Positions 26,862 through 35,740 of a DNA stretch of 64,000 bases are shown piece after piece. The DNA is from Acidimicrobiales bacterium (GTDB lineage: Bacteria; Actinomycetota; Acidimicrobiia; Acidimicrobiales; Aldehydirespiratoraceae), in contig JAVJSI010000009.1 of NCBI GenBank assembly GCA_040219515.1, positions 301,457 through 365,456 of the forward strand, in the 5' to 3' direction. Below the pieces are notes generated by a model, which was not told the origin of the DNA, did no database searches, and saw only the letters and a list, made by a program, of their open reading frames with translations. The position numbers and the translations under genes are program-made. Numbering within the stretch: the stretch's first letter is position 1; the number at the start of each line of letters is the position of its first letter.

Positions 26862-27914
26862 TCAGATCGAAGGTCGAAGGGCGGCGGCGCGGCCGGCGAT
26901 CTCGGCACCGTCGAGCTCGATCGCGCCCTCGACCGCCTCGGCCGGCCAGCAGACCTCGAGCCGAAGCGGACCGTCGATCGGCAGCGGCCACGCCCACCAC
27001 TCGGTTGTCTCGACGTGGCGCACCGGCAGGCGGCGGTCGTTGCGATCCTCGACGACGCGCCGGGTACCGAGACGCACGAGCGCGCCGGGCATGGGCACGT
27101 CGCCCCGCCACCGCGGAGTGCCGTGGCGGTTCGAGACATGGGTTCCGTCGGCGTAGTCGAGATCGATGGTGATGACCTCCGGAACGAGCCGGTGCTCGGC
27201 CCCCACGCCCGGGTTCAGGTACTCGATCGACTCCCACACGGGCGGAAGGATCCAGTTGTCGAGCGAGGCGACCGTGAGCGTCATCCCGAATCCGTCGGGA
27301 CCGGCCACGACGGCGTCGAGCGTCAGCTCGGCGGTCTGGCTGCGGGCGATCAGCCGAGAGCGCGTCGGGGGCAGACCGATCCTCGCCACGCTCGCGTCGG
27401 TGTCCGGCCCCCACCACGACGAGTGGGCGACATGGCGGCGATCGAGCGCCGCGATCAGATTCTCGATCTCGTGGCGTTCGAGCCGGGCAGCGCCGAGCTC
27501 CACCAGACGGCGGATCTCGCCCAACCGCACGCCGAGGTGACGCAGGACGGTGGCCGCGCCCGAGCGCGGATCCTCGAGACAGGAGAGCAACACGTCGAAC
27601 GACGACCGTCGGCTGTCACCCGACAGGGAGCGGCCGTGAAGCGCCATCTCGGCCCGGGGACTCAGCGGTGGATCGACATGACCCTCGTCGAGTGGCTCGA
27701 AGCGATGGCCGCGCAGAGCGACGATGCCGCGCTCGAGTCGCACGGTGTCGAGGGCGAAGAGCTCGCAAAGCTCCGACATGTCGCCGGACGCGGTCGCGAC
27801 GGCTCCGAAGAGCAGATATTCAGTTCCACATCGTTCGTCGCCCATGGCGCCCGCGGTTCCCAACGCCACGTCGAGCGCCATGCGAGCACCGGCGTCCAGT
27901 TGGAGCCCGGTCAC
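26862..27914 (-). CDS. Clp_N-domain-containing protein, unknown function
   Basis: 350 residues. The first 140 residues look like a Clp repeat (ClpA/ClpC N-domain): LDAGARMALDVAL, GTEYLLFGAVATASG, then LSPRAEMALHGRSL, DVLLSCLEDP and LRHLGV. In Clp ATPases this domain binds adaptors and substrates; no ATPase domain follows here. The rest is beta-rich (MTLTVASLDNWILPPVWESIEYLN), with no family I recognise, and it ends in WWAWPLPIDGPLRLEVCWP. It may be a stand-alone adaptor or sensor. It is a single leftward gene ahead of cassette B. Confidence 0.6.
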   Translation of the reverse strand: MTGLQLDAGARMALDVALGTAGAMGDERCGTEYLLFGAVATASGDMSELCELFALDTVRLERGIVALRGHRFEPLDEGHVDPPLSPRAEMALHGRSLSGDSRRSSFDVLLSCLEDPRSGAATVLRHLGVRLGEIRRLVELGAARLERHEIENLIAALDRRHVAHSSWWGPDTDASVARIGLPPTRSRLIARSQTAELTLDAVVAGPDGFGMTLTVASLDNWILPPVWESIEYLNPGVGAEHRLVPEVITIDLDYADGTHVSNRHGTPRWRGDVPMPGALVRLGTRRVVEDRNDRRLPVRHVETTEWWAWPLPIDGPLRLEVCWPAEAVEGAIELDGAEIAGRAAALRPSI

Positions 27915-27963
27915 GTCAATGACGCTATGGGGCCGAAGCGGCGAACTGCCTGAGTCGTTCGGA

Positions 27964-28440
27964 TCAACCGTGCGCCACGAACGCCGCGATTCGGGCGTTC
28001 GCCGCCTCTTGGAGCACGCCGGGAGCGATCGGGAAGCAGGTGTCCGGTGTGCCCGCCGCCGCGTAGACCACGTCGTGATCCATCAACGACGGGTCGAGAT
28101 AGGTGGGCAGCGGTGCCGGGTGACCGAACGGCGGCGTACCGCCGATGGCGAAACCAGTGGCCTCCCGGGCTGAATCCGCACTCGACATCGCGACGGGTCC
28201 GCCCACCACCTCGGCCAGCCGGTCGAGATCGATTCGATGATGACCGGCAGTGAGGGCGAGGACGGGGCCGTCCGGACCGATCACCACCAGCGACTTGACG
28301 ATCTGGCTCACGTCACAACCGACCGCCGCGGCCGCGTCGGCCGCCGTGCGGGTGCCGTCCGGGTAACGCACGGGTTCGACGAGAACACCCTCGGCCTCGG
28401 CCGCGGCGACGAATCGTTCGGTGGCATCCGTCCTCGCCAT
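27964..28440 (-). CDS. YbaK/EbsC-type aminoacyl-tRNA deacylase
   Basis: 158 residues from the ATG at 28440. Motifs of the YbaK/ProX editing fold are present: VGCDVSQIVKSLVVIGPDGP (with the conserved Lys), LALTAGHHRIDLDRL, TGFAIGGTPPFGH and a final segment CFPIAPGVLQEAANA. The family removes mischarged amino acids, commonly Cys-tRNA(Pro) or Ala-tRNA(Pro). The frame continues upstream antisense to nothing useful and the carotenoid oxygenase stop overlaps the start, so ATG 28440 is preferred. The cytoplasmic role is well founded; specificity is not. Confidence 0.9.
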   Translation of the reverse strand: MARTDATERFVAAAEAEGVLVEPVRYPDGTRTAADAAAAVGCDVSQIVKSLVVIGPDGPVLALTAGHHRIDLDRLAEVVGGPVAMSSADSAREATGFAIGGTPPFGHPAPLPTYLDPSLMDHDVVYAAAGTPDTCFPIAPGVLQEAANARIAAFVAHG

Positions 28441-29981
28441 CAGGTCGCCGACTCGTCGACCTCGGTCGGATCGCCTGACAGCCACGTGCCGTGGAACCCG
28501 AACGGCACTCGTTGGGGAAGCTCGATGGTGGCGACGGGTCCCGCGCCCACATCGGTGGCGTCGAGCACCGCGAGCAGCGAAGCATCCTCGGCCTTGTCCC
28601 ACACGAAGGTGAGCAGCCAGCCCTCGCCCTCGCCACTCGTCGGCGAGTCGGCGACGAACGTCACCTCGTTGGGTTGCTGCGCGGGTCCCGGCCGCCAGCT
28701 CGAGATCGCGCCCGACGCAACATCGAACGCGGCGACGCCGTTGAACTCCAGGTCGCCCTCGCTCGTGTCCTCCGGCTCCACGAGCCAGGCGACGGAGTGC
28801 CTCCGCCCGGTGAAACGATCGTCGATCTCGGGCAGGTCGAGCGGGGTGTCGCTGAGCGTCGTCGTCGACCACGACAGGTCCGCTCCCGAGGTGTCGATCT
28901 CCCAGCGGGTCAGCCGGCTGCCCTCGTCGTTCAGGTCGCTGCCGTCGTCGAACATCGAGTTCATGCGGGACACGTCGACCACGATCCGTTCGCCGTCGCG
29001 GTGGGCGTTGGTGCCGTGGAAGACGTAGCAGTTGTCGATCTCCACCCACCGCATGTCGGCGTCGCGTCCGCCGAGCGGCATGACACCGACACGCGACCCG
29101 TGGTCGGGGGTCCACGAGAACGGATTGAGCGCCCCGTTCGCCGCCGCCTCGAGGTCGAACAACACCGGTAGCTCCCAGAAGATGACGTCGGACTCGGTGA
29201 TCGCGAAGTCATGGATCATCGCGGCGGCGCCCACGGAGATCTCTTCGCGGTGAAGGAGCGTGCGACCGTCGGCCGACGCCACGTAGTAGGTGAGGTACGG
29301 CGGCGTGAACCCGTAGCCGAAGAAGTGCAGCAGCCCCGTCGCCGGATCGCGTTTGGGATGCGCAGTGACGTTCCCGCCCACCCCGGTGCCGCCAACGGTC
29401 CCGAAGTCGAGCGGGCCGCTCGACGAGAGGTCGGTGGCCGAGATCTCGACGGGCCACCCCACCTCGCCGAGCGCGAGCAGCCGACCCCCATGGGCGAAGA
29501 CGCTGACGTTCGCCTGGGTTTCCGAGAATCCCGGAATGCCGTCGAAGTCCCCGAACTCCCGACCGTCTCGGTACAGCGCGGTGTCGACGTAGCGGTTCCC
29601 GTACCACGCCGCCTTCCCTTGCTCGAAGCGCACGCCGTGGATCATTCCGTCCCCGAAGAACCAATGGGGCGACCGACCGCTCGACGGGTTGGAGCCGTTG
29701 CGGGCGTAGAGCCCGTGCAGCGACGATGGCAGGGCTCCGTGGACCACGAGCTCGTCGACCTCGATCTCCTCGGTCACCGGCGCGAACCCACCCTGGAGCC
29801 AATAGGGCGTGGACGGGTCGAACGATGGAGGAAGTGTCGTCGTGGAGGTGGAGGTCACCGCGGTCGTCGTGGAGGTGGAGGAAACGGCGGCCGTCGTGGA
29901 CTCGCCGTCGGCGCTACAGGCCCCCAGGAGGAGTCCACCGCCCACCACCGCGCCGCCGGCGAGAAAGCTCCGCCGATCCAC
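28440..29981 (-). CDS. Exported carotenoid oxygenase family protein (Tat lipoprotein)
   Basis: 513 residues from a GTG at 29981 that overlaps the preceding stop (TAGTG). The N-terminus is a twin-arginine lipoprotein signal, VDRRSFLAGGAVVGGGLLLGAC, with lipidated Cys22, followed by a Ser/Thr-rich linker. The catalytic part is a carotenoid cleavage dioxygenase beta-propeller. Four likely iron-binding His are seen: NVTAHPKRD (208), AMIHDFAIT (257), YVFHGTNAH (322) and GFHGTWLSG (497). Such enzymes oxidatively cleave carotenoids or stilbenoids; export is unusual for them. The substrate is unknown. It is coupled to the amidohydrolase upstream and YbaK downstream. Confidence 0.88.
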   Translation of the reverse strand: MDRRSFLAGGAVVGGGLLLGACSADGESTTAAVSSTSTTTAVTSTSTTTLPPSFDPSTPYWLQGGFAPVTEEIEVDELVVHGALPSSLHGLYARNGSNPSSGRSPHWFFGDGMIHGVRFEQGKAAWYGNRYVDTALYRDGREFGDFDGIPGFSETQANVSVFAHGGRLLALGEVGWPVEISATDLSSSGPLDFGTVGGTGVGGNVTAHPKRDPATGLLHFFGYGFTPPYLTYYVASADGRTLLHREEISVGAAAMIHDFAITESDVIFWELPVLFDLEAAANGALNPFSWTPDHGSRVGVMPLGGRDADMRWVEIDNCYVFHGTNAHRDGERIVVDVSRMNSMFDDGSDLNDEGSRLTRWEIDTSGADLSWSTTTLSDTPLDLPEIDDRFTGRRHSVAWLVEPEDTSEGDLEFNGVAAFDVASGAISSWRPGPAQQPNEVTFVADSPTSGEGEGWLLTFVWDKAEDASLLAVLDATDVGAGPVATIELPQRVPFGFHGTWLSGDPTEVDESAT

Positions 29982-31717
29982 TAACGGCGGCCCCTGACGA
30001 GGCGACCGGGGCGGGCGCCGGTATCGACGCCCTCGCGACGGGTGACCTGGCCGGCGACGATGGTGGCGACGTAGCCCTCGGCCGTCTGGATGAGGCGGCG
30101 ACCGCCGGCCGGAAGGTCGTGGACCAGTTCGGGGGTCCGCAGGTTGAGTCGGTCGTGGTCGATCAGGTTGATGTCGGCCCGCTTGCCGACCTCGAGTGTG
30201 CCCCGGTCGGTCATGCCGAACAGCGCGGCGGTGTCCTTGGTCTGCTTGCGCACGACCCACTCCAGCGGGAGCTGTTCGCCCCGAGCCCGGTCACGTGTCC
30301 AGTGGGCGATCATCGTGGTCGGCAACGAGGCGTCACAGATCAGTCCACAGTGGGCGCCGCCGTCGCCGAGCCCGACCACCGCCTGCGGGTGGGTGAGTTG
30401 CTCGCGGATGACGTCGTGGTTGCCGTCGACATAGTTGTAGAGCGGCAGCATCAGCAGCGCCTTGCCGTCCTGCGCACAGAACGCGTCGTAGGCGGCTTCC
30501 TCCGGCGAGACACCGGCTGCATCGGCCAGGCCGGCCACCGATCGGTCGGGGGTCGGCTCGTAGTCGGGCGGATCACCGAGGATGTACAGCGACTCGAGCA
30601 TGCCGGCGGCGAGCATGGCGATGCCCTCGTTGAGCGCACCGGTGCCCTCGCCGTTGTCCTCGCCGAGAATCGCCGCCTTCACCTCGGGCTTGCGCAGCTC
30701 GATGATGCGCTCCTCGACCGGCAGGTCGGCGAGGGTCTGATAAGTCGGCCGAAGCATGAACGGATGACCGGTGTCGAAGCCGATCAGCACGCCGAAGGGC
30801 CGACCGGCCACCTGGGGATGCAGGTTGGCGCCCTCCGCCGTGGCCGCCAGCGAGGCGTCCATCTGCTCGCGCCACAGATCCGGCGCGGCCGGCACCTGCA
30901 ACATGGCGAAGGTCACGGGCTGGCCGGTCTCCGCCGAGAGTCGCCGCATCCAATCGATCTCCTTCATCGGTGCGACGAGATCGAGTCCGGCCGATCCGGC
31001 CGGCGCGAGTTCGAAGACACCACCACCGCCGTCGCGCAAGGCGCGACCCATGGCGAAGAGCTCGTCCTCGGCGGCAAAGGTGCCGGGCACGGGCTCACCG
31101 TCCATGGCCCGATGACCGATGGTGCGCGAGGTGGACACGCCCAGAGCCCCGGCCACGATCGCATCCTTGACGATCTCGGCCATCGCCTCGATCTCGTCGG
31201 GCGACGCCGGCTCGTTCTTGGCGCCGCGCTCCCCCATCACGTAGGCCCGCACCGACCCGTGGGGAATCTGGGTGCCGACATCGACGGACCATTCGAGCCG
31301 GTCGAGCGCGTCGAGATACTCGGGGAACGTCTCCCAGCTCCAGGTGATGCCCTCGCTGAGCGCGGCACCGGGAATGTCCTCGACCCCTTCCATCAACTGG
31401 ATCAACCAGTCCTCGGTACCCGGCCGCACCGGCGCGAAACCCACACCACAGTTGCCCATGACGAGGGTGGTGACCCCGTGCAACGAGGTGGGTTCGAGGG
31501 TCTGGTCCCAGGTGACCTGTCCGTCGTAGTGCGTGTGCACGTCGACGAAGCCGGGCGTCACGAGCAGACCGGTGGCGTCGATCACCTCGGTCGCGTCGTT
31601 CCCGAGATCGGGGCCGACGGCCACGATGATGCCGTCGGTGATGGCCACGTCGACGACTCGGCGATCGGCGCCGGTTCCGTCGACGACCGTGCCGTTGCGG
31701 ATCAAGAGGTCGTACAT
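29981..31717 (-). CDS. N-acyl-D-amino-acid deacylase-like amidohydrolase (copy 2)
   Basis: 578 residues from the ATG at 31717, with an AGGAGA ribosome-binding site. It shares its whole length with the neighbour at 31725-33473, for example NGTVVDGTGADR, VDVHTHYDGQVTW (metal His 61 and 63) and GNCGVGFAPVRPGTEDWLIQ. Amidohydrolase family 3 enzymes of this type hydrolyse N-acyl or amide bonds; the substrate here is unknown. Tandem arrangement points to a duplication with divergence. Only 7 bases separate it from the third copy, so one transcript is likely. Confidence 0.88.
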   Translation of the reverse strand: MYDLLIRNGTVVDGTGADRRVVDVAITDGIIVAVGPDLGNDATEVIDATGLLVTPGFVDVHTHYDGQVTWDQTLEPTSLHGVTTLVMGNCGVGFAPVRPGTEDWLIQLMEGVEDIPGAALSEGITWSWETFPEYLDALDRLEWSVDVGTQIPHGSVRAYVMGERGAKNEPASPDEIEAMAEIVKDAIVAGALGVSTSRTIGHRAMDGEPVPGTFAAEDELFAMGRALRDGGGGVFELAPAGSAGLDLVAPMKEIDWMRRLSAETGQPVTFAMLQVPAAPDLWREQMDASLAATAEGANLHPQVAGRPFGVLIGFDTGHPFMLRPTYQTLADLPVEERIIELRKPEVKAAILGEDNGEGTGALNEGIAMLAAGMLESLYILGDPPDYEPTPDRSVAGLADAAGVSPEEAAYDAFCAQDGKALLMLPLYNYVDGNHDVIREQLTHPQAVVGLGDGGAHCGLICDASLPTTMIAHWTRDRARGEQLPLEWVVRKQTKDTAALFGMTDRGTLEVGKRADINLIDHDRLNLRTPELVHDLPAGGRRLIQTAEGYVATIVAGQVTRREGVDTGARPGRLVRGRR

Positions 31718-31724
31718 GGTTCTC

Positions 31725-33473
31725 CTAGATTCTTTCGGGTGAGGGGGCGCGGCCGGCACGAACGAGGCGGCCCGGTCGGGCGCCGGTGTCGACGTCGTCA
31801 CGGCGGGTGACCACGCCGTTCACGATCGTCGCCTTGTAGCCGGTCGCGAACTGCACGAACCGCTTGCCGCCGGCCGGAAGGTCGCGGGCGACCTCGGGCG
31901 GGCGAAGCGTGAGATTGTCGAGATCGACGACGTTGATGTCGGCCTTGGCCCCGACCTCGAGCGTGCCGCGATCGTGGAAGCCGAACAGTCGGGCGGTGTC
32001 GTGGGTCTGCTTCTTCACGATGAACTCGAGCGGGAGCTTCTCGCCGCGGGTGCGGTCGCGGGCCCAGTGGGTCAGCAGCCAGGTGGGTTGGGAGGCATCG
32101 CAGATCACGCCGCAATGCGCGCCGCCGTCGGACAGGCCGATGACGCCCGCCGGATGGGTGAGCATCTCGCGCAGCGCATCACCGTTGCCGTCGGCGTAGT
32201 TCAGGAACGGGAACAGCAGCAGCGCCCGTCCCTCGTCCTCGAGCAACATGTCGTAGAGCAGGTCGTCGACCTCGCGGTCCATGCCCTCGGCAATGGCCTT
32301 GATCGTGCGCTCCGGGCCCGGCTCGTAGTCGGGGGGATCACCGAGCACGTAGATGCGGTGCATCGAGCCGAGGATGAACTGCGAGAACGGATTGTCGGTC
32401 TCGGGCGTCTCGGACAGGATCGCGGCCCGCCGTTCGGGGGTGCGCAACTCGGCCACCAGCTCGTCGAGGGGCAGTTCCTTGATCGATTCCCAACTCGGAC
32501 GTTCGCGCCAGGGGCTGAGGCCCTCGAGGCCGAGCAGGATGCCGTTGAGTCGACCGGCCACCTGGGGGTGGATCGATGCACCCTCGGCCGCCGCCTCGGC
32601 CGAACGATCCATGAGCTCCTTCCACAGCCGGGGTTCGTCGTTGATCTGGACCAGCACGAACGACACCGGCACACCGGTGTCCTTCGAGATCTTGACCATC
32701 CAGTCGACCTCCTTGTGCGGCGCGACGGTGTCCTCACCCGCCGAACCCATCGGCGCGAGTTCGAGCAGCCCGTGCCCGGCGTCGGCGCAACCGCGGGCCA
32801 GACCGTAGAGCTCGTCCTCGGCGGCGAACGTGCCGGGCACCGGTTCACCGTCCATGGCCGTGTGGGCGAGCGTGCGCGAGGTGGAGACGCCCAACCCGCC
32901 GGCTGCCACCGCCTCGGCGACGATCCTGCGCATCTCCTCGATCTCGTCGGCCGTGGCCGGCTCGTTCCTGGCGCCCCGCTCACCCATCACGTAGGCACGC
33001 ACCGCGCCGTGGGCCACCAGGCACCCGACATCCATGCCCCATTCGCGCTGGGCGAGGTTGTCGAGATATTCGGGGAAGGTCTCCCAGGTCCAGTCGATTC
33101 CCTCGCTGAGCGCGGCACCGGGAATGTCCTCGACCCCTTCCATCAGCTGGATCAACCAGTCTTCGGTACCCGGCCGCACGGGGGCGAATCCGACACCGCA
33201 GTTGCCGGTGACGATCGTGGTGACCCCGTGGCTCGCGGAGGGTTCGAGGATCGGATCCCAGGTGACCTGGCCGTCGTAGTGCGTGTGCACGTCGACGAAC
33301 CCGGGGGTGACGATGCAGCCGCCGGCATCGATGATCTCGTCGGCCGTCCCTTCGAGCGCAGGCCCGACCGCGACGATCCTGCCTTCTCGGACACCCACGT
33401 CGGCCAGGAACCGGTCGGCGCCGGTGCCGTCGACCACGGTGCCATTGCGGATGATCAGATCGAAGTCGGCCAT
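31725..33473 (-). CDS. N-acyl-D-amino-acid deacylase-like amidohydrolase (copy 3)
   Basis: 582 residues from the ATG at 33473. It has the same motifs as the neighbour: IIRNGTVVDGTGADRF, VDVHTHYDG (His 63 and 65), GNCGVGFAPVRP, LLTHWARDRTRGEKLPLEF and a return ending TRRDDVDTGARPGRLVR. Metal-binding residues appear intact, so the enzyme is probably active. It is the first gene of the leftward pair, and a decayed metallopeptidase gene lies just upstream. Substrate specificity may differ from copy 2, since residues in the substrate loops differ. Confidence 0.88.
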   Translation of the reverse strand: MADFDLIIRNGTVVDGTGADRFLADVGVREGRIVAVGPALEGTADEIIDAGGCIVTPGFVDVHTHYDGQVTWDPILEPSASHGVTTIVTGNCGVGFAPVRPGTEDWLIQLMEGVEDIPGAALSEGIDWTWETFPEYLDNLAQREWGMDVGCLVAHGAVRAYVMGERGARNEPATADEIEEMRRIVAEAVAAGGLGVSTSRTLAHTAMDGEPVPGTFAAEDELYGLARGCADAGHGLLELAPMGSAGEDTVAPHKEVDWMVKISKDTGVPVSFVLVQINDEPRLWKELMDRSAEAAAEGASIHPQVAGRLNGILLGLEGLSPWRERPSWESIKELPLDELVAELRTPERRAAILSETPETDNPFSQFILGSMHRIYVLGDPPDYEPGPERTIKAIAEGMDREVDDLLYDMLLEDEGRALLLFPFLNYADGNGDALREMLTHPAGVIGLSDGGAHCGVICDASQPTWLLTHWARDRTRGEKLPLEFIVKKQTHDTARLFGFHDRGTLEVGAKADINVVDLDNLTLRPPEVARDLPAGGKRFVQFATGYKATIVNGVVTRRDDVDTGARPGRLVRAGRAPSPERI

Positions 33474-33511
33474 GGGCGCGACTCTAGGGCGCCCCGGCCG
33501 ACCGTTCGAAC

Positions 33512-33900
33512 TCACTCGACGGGCATGACCTGCGTGGCGGCGACCGTGGTGTCGAACGTGTCGTCGCAGAGGGTCGGATCACCGGTGTCGACGCCGAGCG
33601 TGAACCGAGGCCTCGCGTTGTTCGGCTGAACCGTGCGTCCACGTGTGTGGGCTCGACCTGCTGCCCCGCCGATGCCTGGATGCGGTCGTCATTCGCCCAG
33701 GATCCAGGCAGGCAGTCGGCCTGGAGTTCGAGCCGAATCGTGAGCGCGTTGACCTCTTCCTGTGATCCAGCCCGGCTCTGCGCAGCACGGACGTCGTCGG
33801 AGACACCGGTGATCGTCTGGACGTGGTGGGCGACCACGTGGGCCTGGGCGAAATCGCCGCCCGCGCCGGCGTCTCCCTCGTCCCGATCCTGAGGACCCGA
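33512..33900 (-). pseudogene. Decayed neutral zinc metallopeptidase (YpfJ-like)
   Basis: Three frames on this strand together spell a recognisable YpfJ-type C-terminal half: GGDFAQAHVVAHHVQTITGVSDD, EEVNALTIRLELQADCLPGSWAND, THGSAEQR (second frame) and RFTLGVDTGDPTLCDDTF (third frame). Intact homologues have HEVGHHVQ where this has VAHHVQ, so the zinc-binding HExxH motif is deleted, and the N-terminal half is missing beyond a stop at about 33901. Frameshifts separate the later blocks. No functional protein is expected. It fills the space between the amidohydrolase and phosphatase genes. Confidence 0.8.
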
Positions 33901-33903
33901 ACC

Positions 33904-34440
33904 CTAGGCCGCGAGCAACCTCGCGAGCGCGGTGAGTTCGCGATCGAGCCGGGCGGCGGTCGAGCGGTACACCTCGATCGGTTCCCCGGCCGGGTCGGCG
34001 ATCTCCTCGGATGCTCGCCCGATCGTCGGTCCGCGCCGTTCGCCGCCGAGACGCCGGATCGTGCTGAGCACATCACCCTCGAGCGGCTGGGGACCGAGCA
34101 GGCGCAACAACTCCGACGGAAGGAAGACCCCGGAGCGAATCGTCTCGCGTCGGGCGATGGCCGCGCCCGCGTGGTCCCGGGTCATCGCGAGCACCAGATC
34201 GACGTCGAGGTGACCTGGTTCGATCCGGCGGCTCCGATGGGCGCCGAGGTCGAGCCCCATCTCCTCCATCACCGCAACCGCATTGGGGGTGGCCGCCCGG
34301 TCGCCCCACCCCAGGGTGCCGGCGGAGGCGACGGTCGCCTCGACGCCGAGGTCGGCCAGACGCGCGGCGAGGATCACCTCGGCCATCGGTGATCGGCAGG
34401 TGTTGCCGGTGCAGAGCGTGAGAACCCGAATTCCGTTCAC
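33904..34440 (-). CDS. Low-molecular-weight protein tyrosine phosphatase / arsenate reductase-like
   Basis: 178 residues from a GTG at 34440. The CX5R active-site loop is LCTGNTCRSPMAE, typical of LMW phosphatases, and the conserved Asp-Pro is present in IADPAGEP. The protein sits in the family that includes Wzb-like tyrosine phosphatases, TsaE-associated fusion partners and arsenate reductases of the thioredoxin/mycothiol type; the sequence does not decide between them. It dephosphorylates Tyr or reduces arsenate in the cytoplasm. It diverges from the CoA transferase with 73 bases between starts. Confidence 0.85.
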   Translation of the reverse strand: MNGIRVLTLCTGNTCRSPMAEVILAARLADLGVEATVASAGTLGWGDRAATPNAVAVMEEMGLDLGAHRSRRIEPGHLDVDLVLAMTRDHAGAAIARRETIRSGVFLPSELLRLLGPQPLEGDVLSTIRRLGGERRGPTIGRASEEIADPAGEPIEVYRSTAARLDRELTALARLLAA

Positions 34441-34513
34441 CCGGCCACGATGCCATGAACGAAGAACGAATAGGGTGCTGCCGTCGACGTACGGGGACGA
34501 AGGGGAGAATGAC

Positions 34514-35740
34514 ATGGCTGGTCCACTCGAAGGCGTGAAGGTCGTCGAACTCGGTGTGTGGGTGGCTGGGCCGGCCGCCGGCGGCATCCTCGCCGACTGG
34601 GGTGCGGACGTCATCAAGATCGAGCCGCTGGCGGGCGACCCGGCCCGCACCTTCCAACGGATGCTCGGGTCGGACATGCCCACGAACCCGGTCTTCGACA
34701 TGGACAACCGGTCGAAGAAGTCGATTGCCCTCGACCTCTCGACCGATGACGGCCTCGCCATCGCGAAAGCGCTGATCGCCGAAGCCGACGTGTTCCTCAC
34801 CAACGTGCGCCTCGCCGGCCTCGACCGGCTCGGCCTCGATCCCGACACGCTCACCGCCGAGCACCCCCGGCTCGTCTATGCCGCGATCACGGGCTATGGC
34901 CTCGAGGGCCCCGACAAGGACAAGGCCGCCTACGACATCGCCGGGTTCTGGGCCCGCTCGGGCATCGCCCACATGCTCACGCCCGACGGCAGCAACCCGC
35001 CGTTCCAGCGCGGCGGCATGGGCGACCACAATGCGGGTCTCGCCGGCGCCGCCGCGATCAGCGCGGGGCTCTACAACCGGGAGAAGACCGGAAAGGGCCA
35101 ACTCGTCTCCACCTCGCTGTTCCGCGAGGGCATCTACACGCTGAGCTTCGACCTCTCGGTCACCGTCGGCTGGGGCCTGACCCTCGCGGTCGGACAGCGC
35201 GAAACGATGCACAACGCGTCGATGAACAACTACGTCACCGGCGATGGCAAGCGCTTCTGGATCGTCGGGCTGGAAGCCGAACGTCATTGGCCGCCGCTGG
35301 CCCGCGTCGTCGGTCACCCCGAATGGATCGACGACCCGCGTTGGGCCACCGCCATGGATCGGGCGATGAACGGTCAGGAACTCATCGCCGAGCTCGACAA
35401 GATCTTCGTCACCAAGTCACTCCCGGAGTGGATCGAGCGTTTCGACACCGAGCCCGACTTCTTCTGGGCCCCCGTCAACTCGCCTGACGACCTCCTCGCC
35501 GATCCACAGTTCGTGGCCTCGGGTGCCCTCATCGAGGTGCCCGACGGTGCCACCACGACCTCGATGGTCGCCACCCCGTGCGACTTCCACGGCACACCGT
35601 GGGCGGCACGGAGCCTCGCCCCCGAACTCGGCGAGCACACGGTCGAGATCCTCGAATCGCTGGGCCGCGCCGGCGACGCCGATCGCCTCGCCGCGGCCGG
35701 TGCCATCGGTCTGCCGCCGGGGAATAGCCTGTCCGGGTGA
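34514..35740 (+). CDS. CaiB/BaiF (family III) CoA transferase
   Basis: 408 residues from the ATG at 34514, with an AGGGGAG ribosome-binding site. Family motifs: LEGVKVVELGVWVAGP, ADWGADVIKIEP, NRSKKSIALDL, and the likely catalytic Asp171 in GGMGDHNAG. Family III enzymes move CoA between acids and alpha-methyl-branched or aromatic substrates; alpha-methylacyl-CoA racemases share the fold. It could supply CoA esters to the thiolase cassettes. The next gene overlaps its stop by 4 bases. The donor and acceptor are unknown. Confidence 0.9.
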   Translation: MAGPLEGVKVVELGVWVAGPAAGGILADWGADVIKIEPLAGDPARTFQRMLGSDMPTNPVFDMDNRSKKSIALDLSTDDGLAIAKALIAEADVFLTNVRLAGLDRLGLDPDTLTAEHPRLVYAAITGYGLEGPDKDKAAYDIAGFWARSGIAHMLTPDGSNPPFQRGGMGDHNAGLAGAAAISAGLYNREKTGKGQLVSTSLFREGIYTLSFDLSVTVGWGLTLAVGQRETMHNASMNNYVTGDGKRFWIVGLEAERHWPPLARVVGHPEWIDDPRWATAMDRAMNGQELIAELDKIFVTKSLPEWIERFDTEPDFFWAPVNSPDDLLADPQFVASGALIEVPDGATTTSMVATPCDFHGTPWAARSLAPELGEHTVEILESLGRAGDADRLAAAGAIGLPPGNSLSG

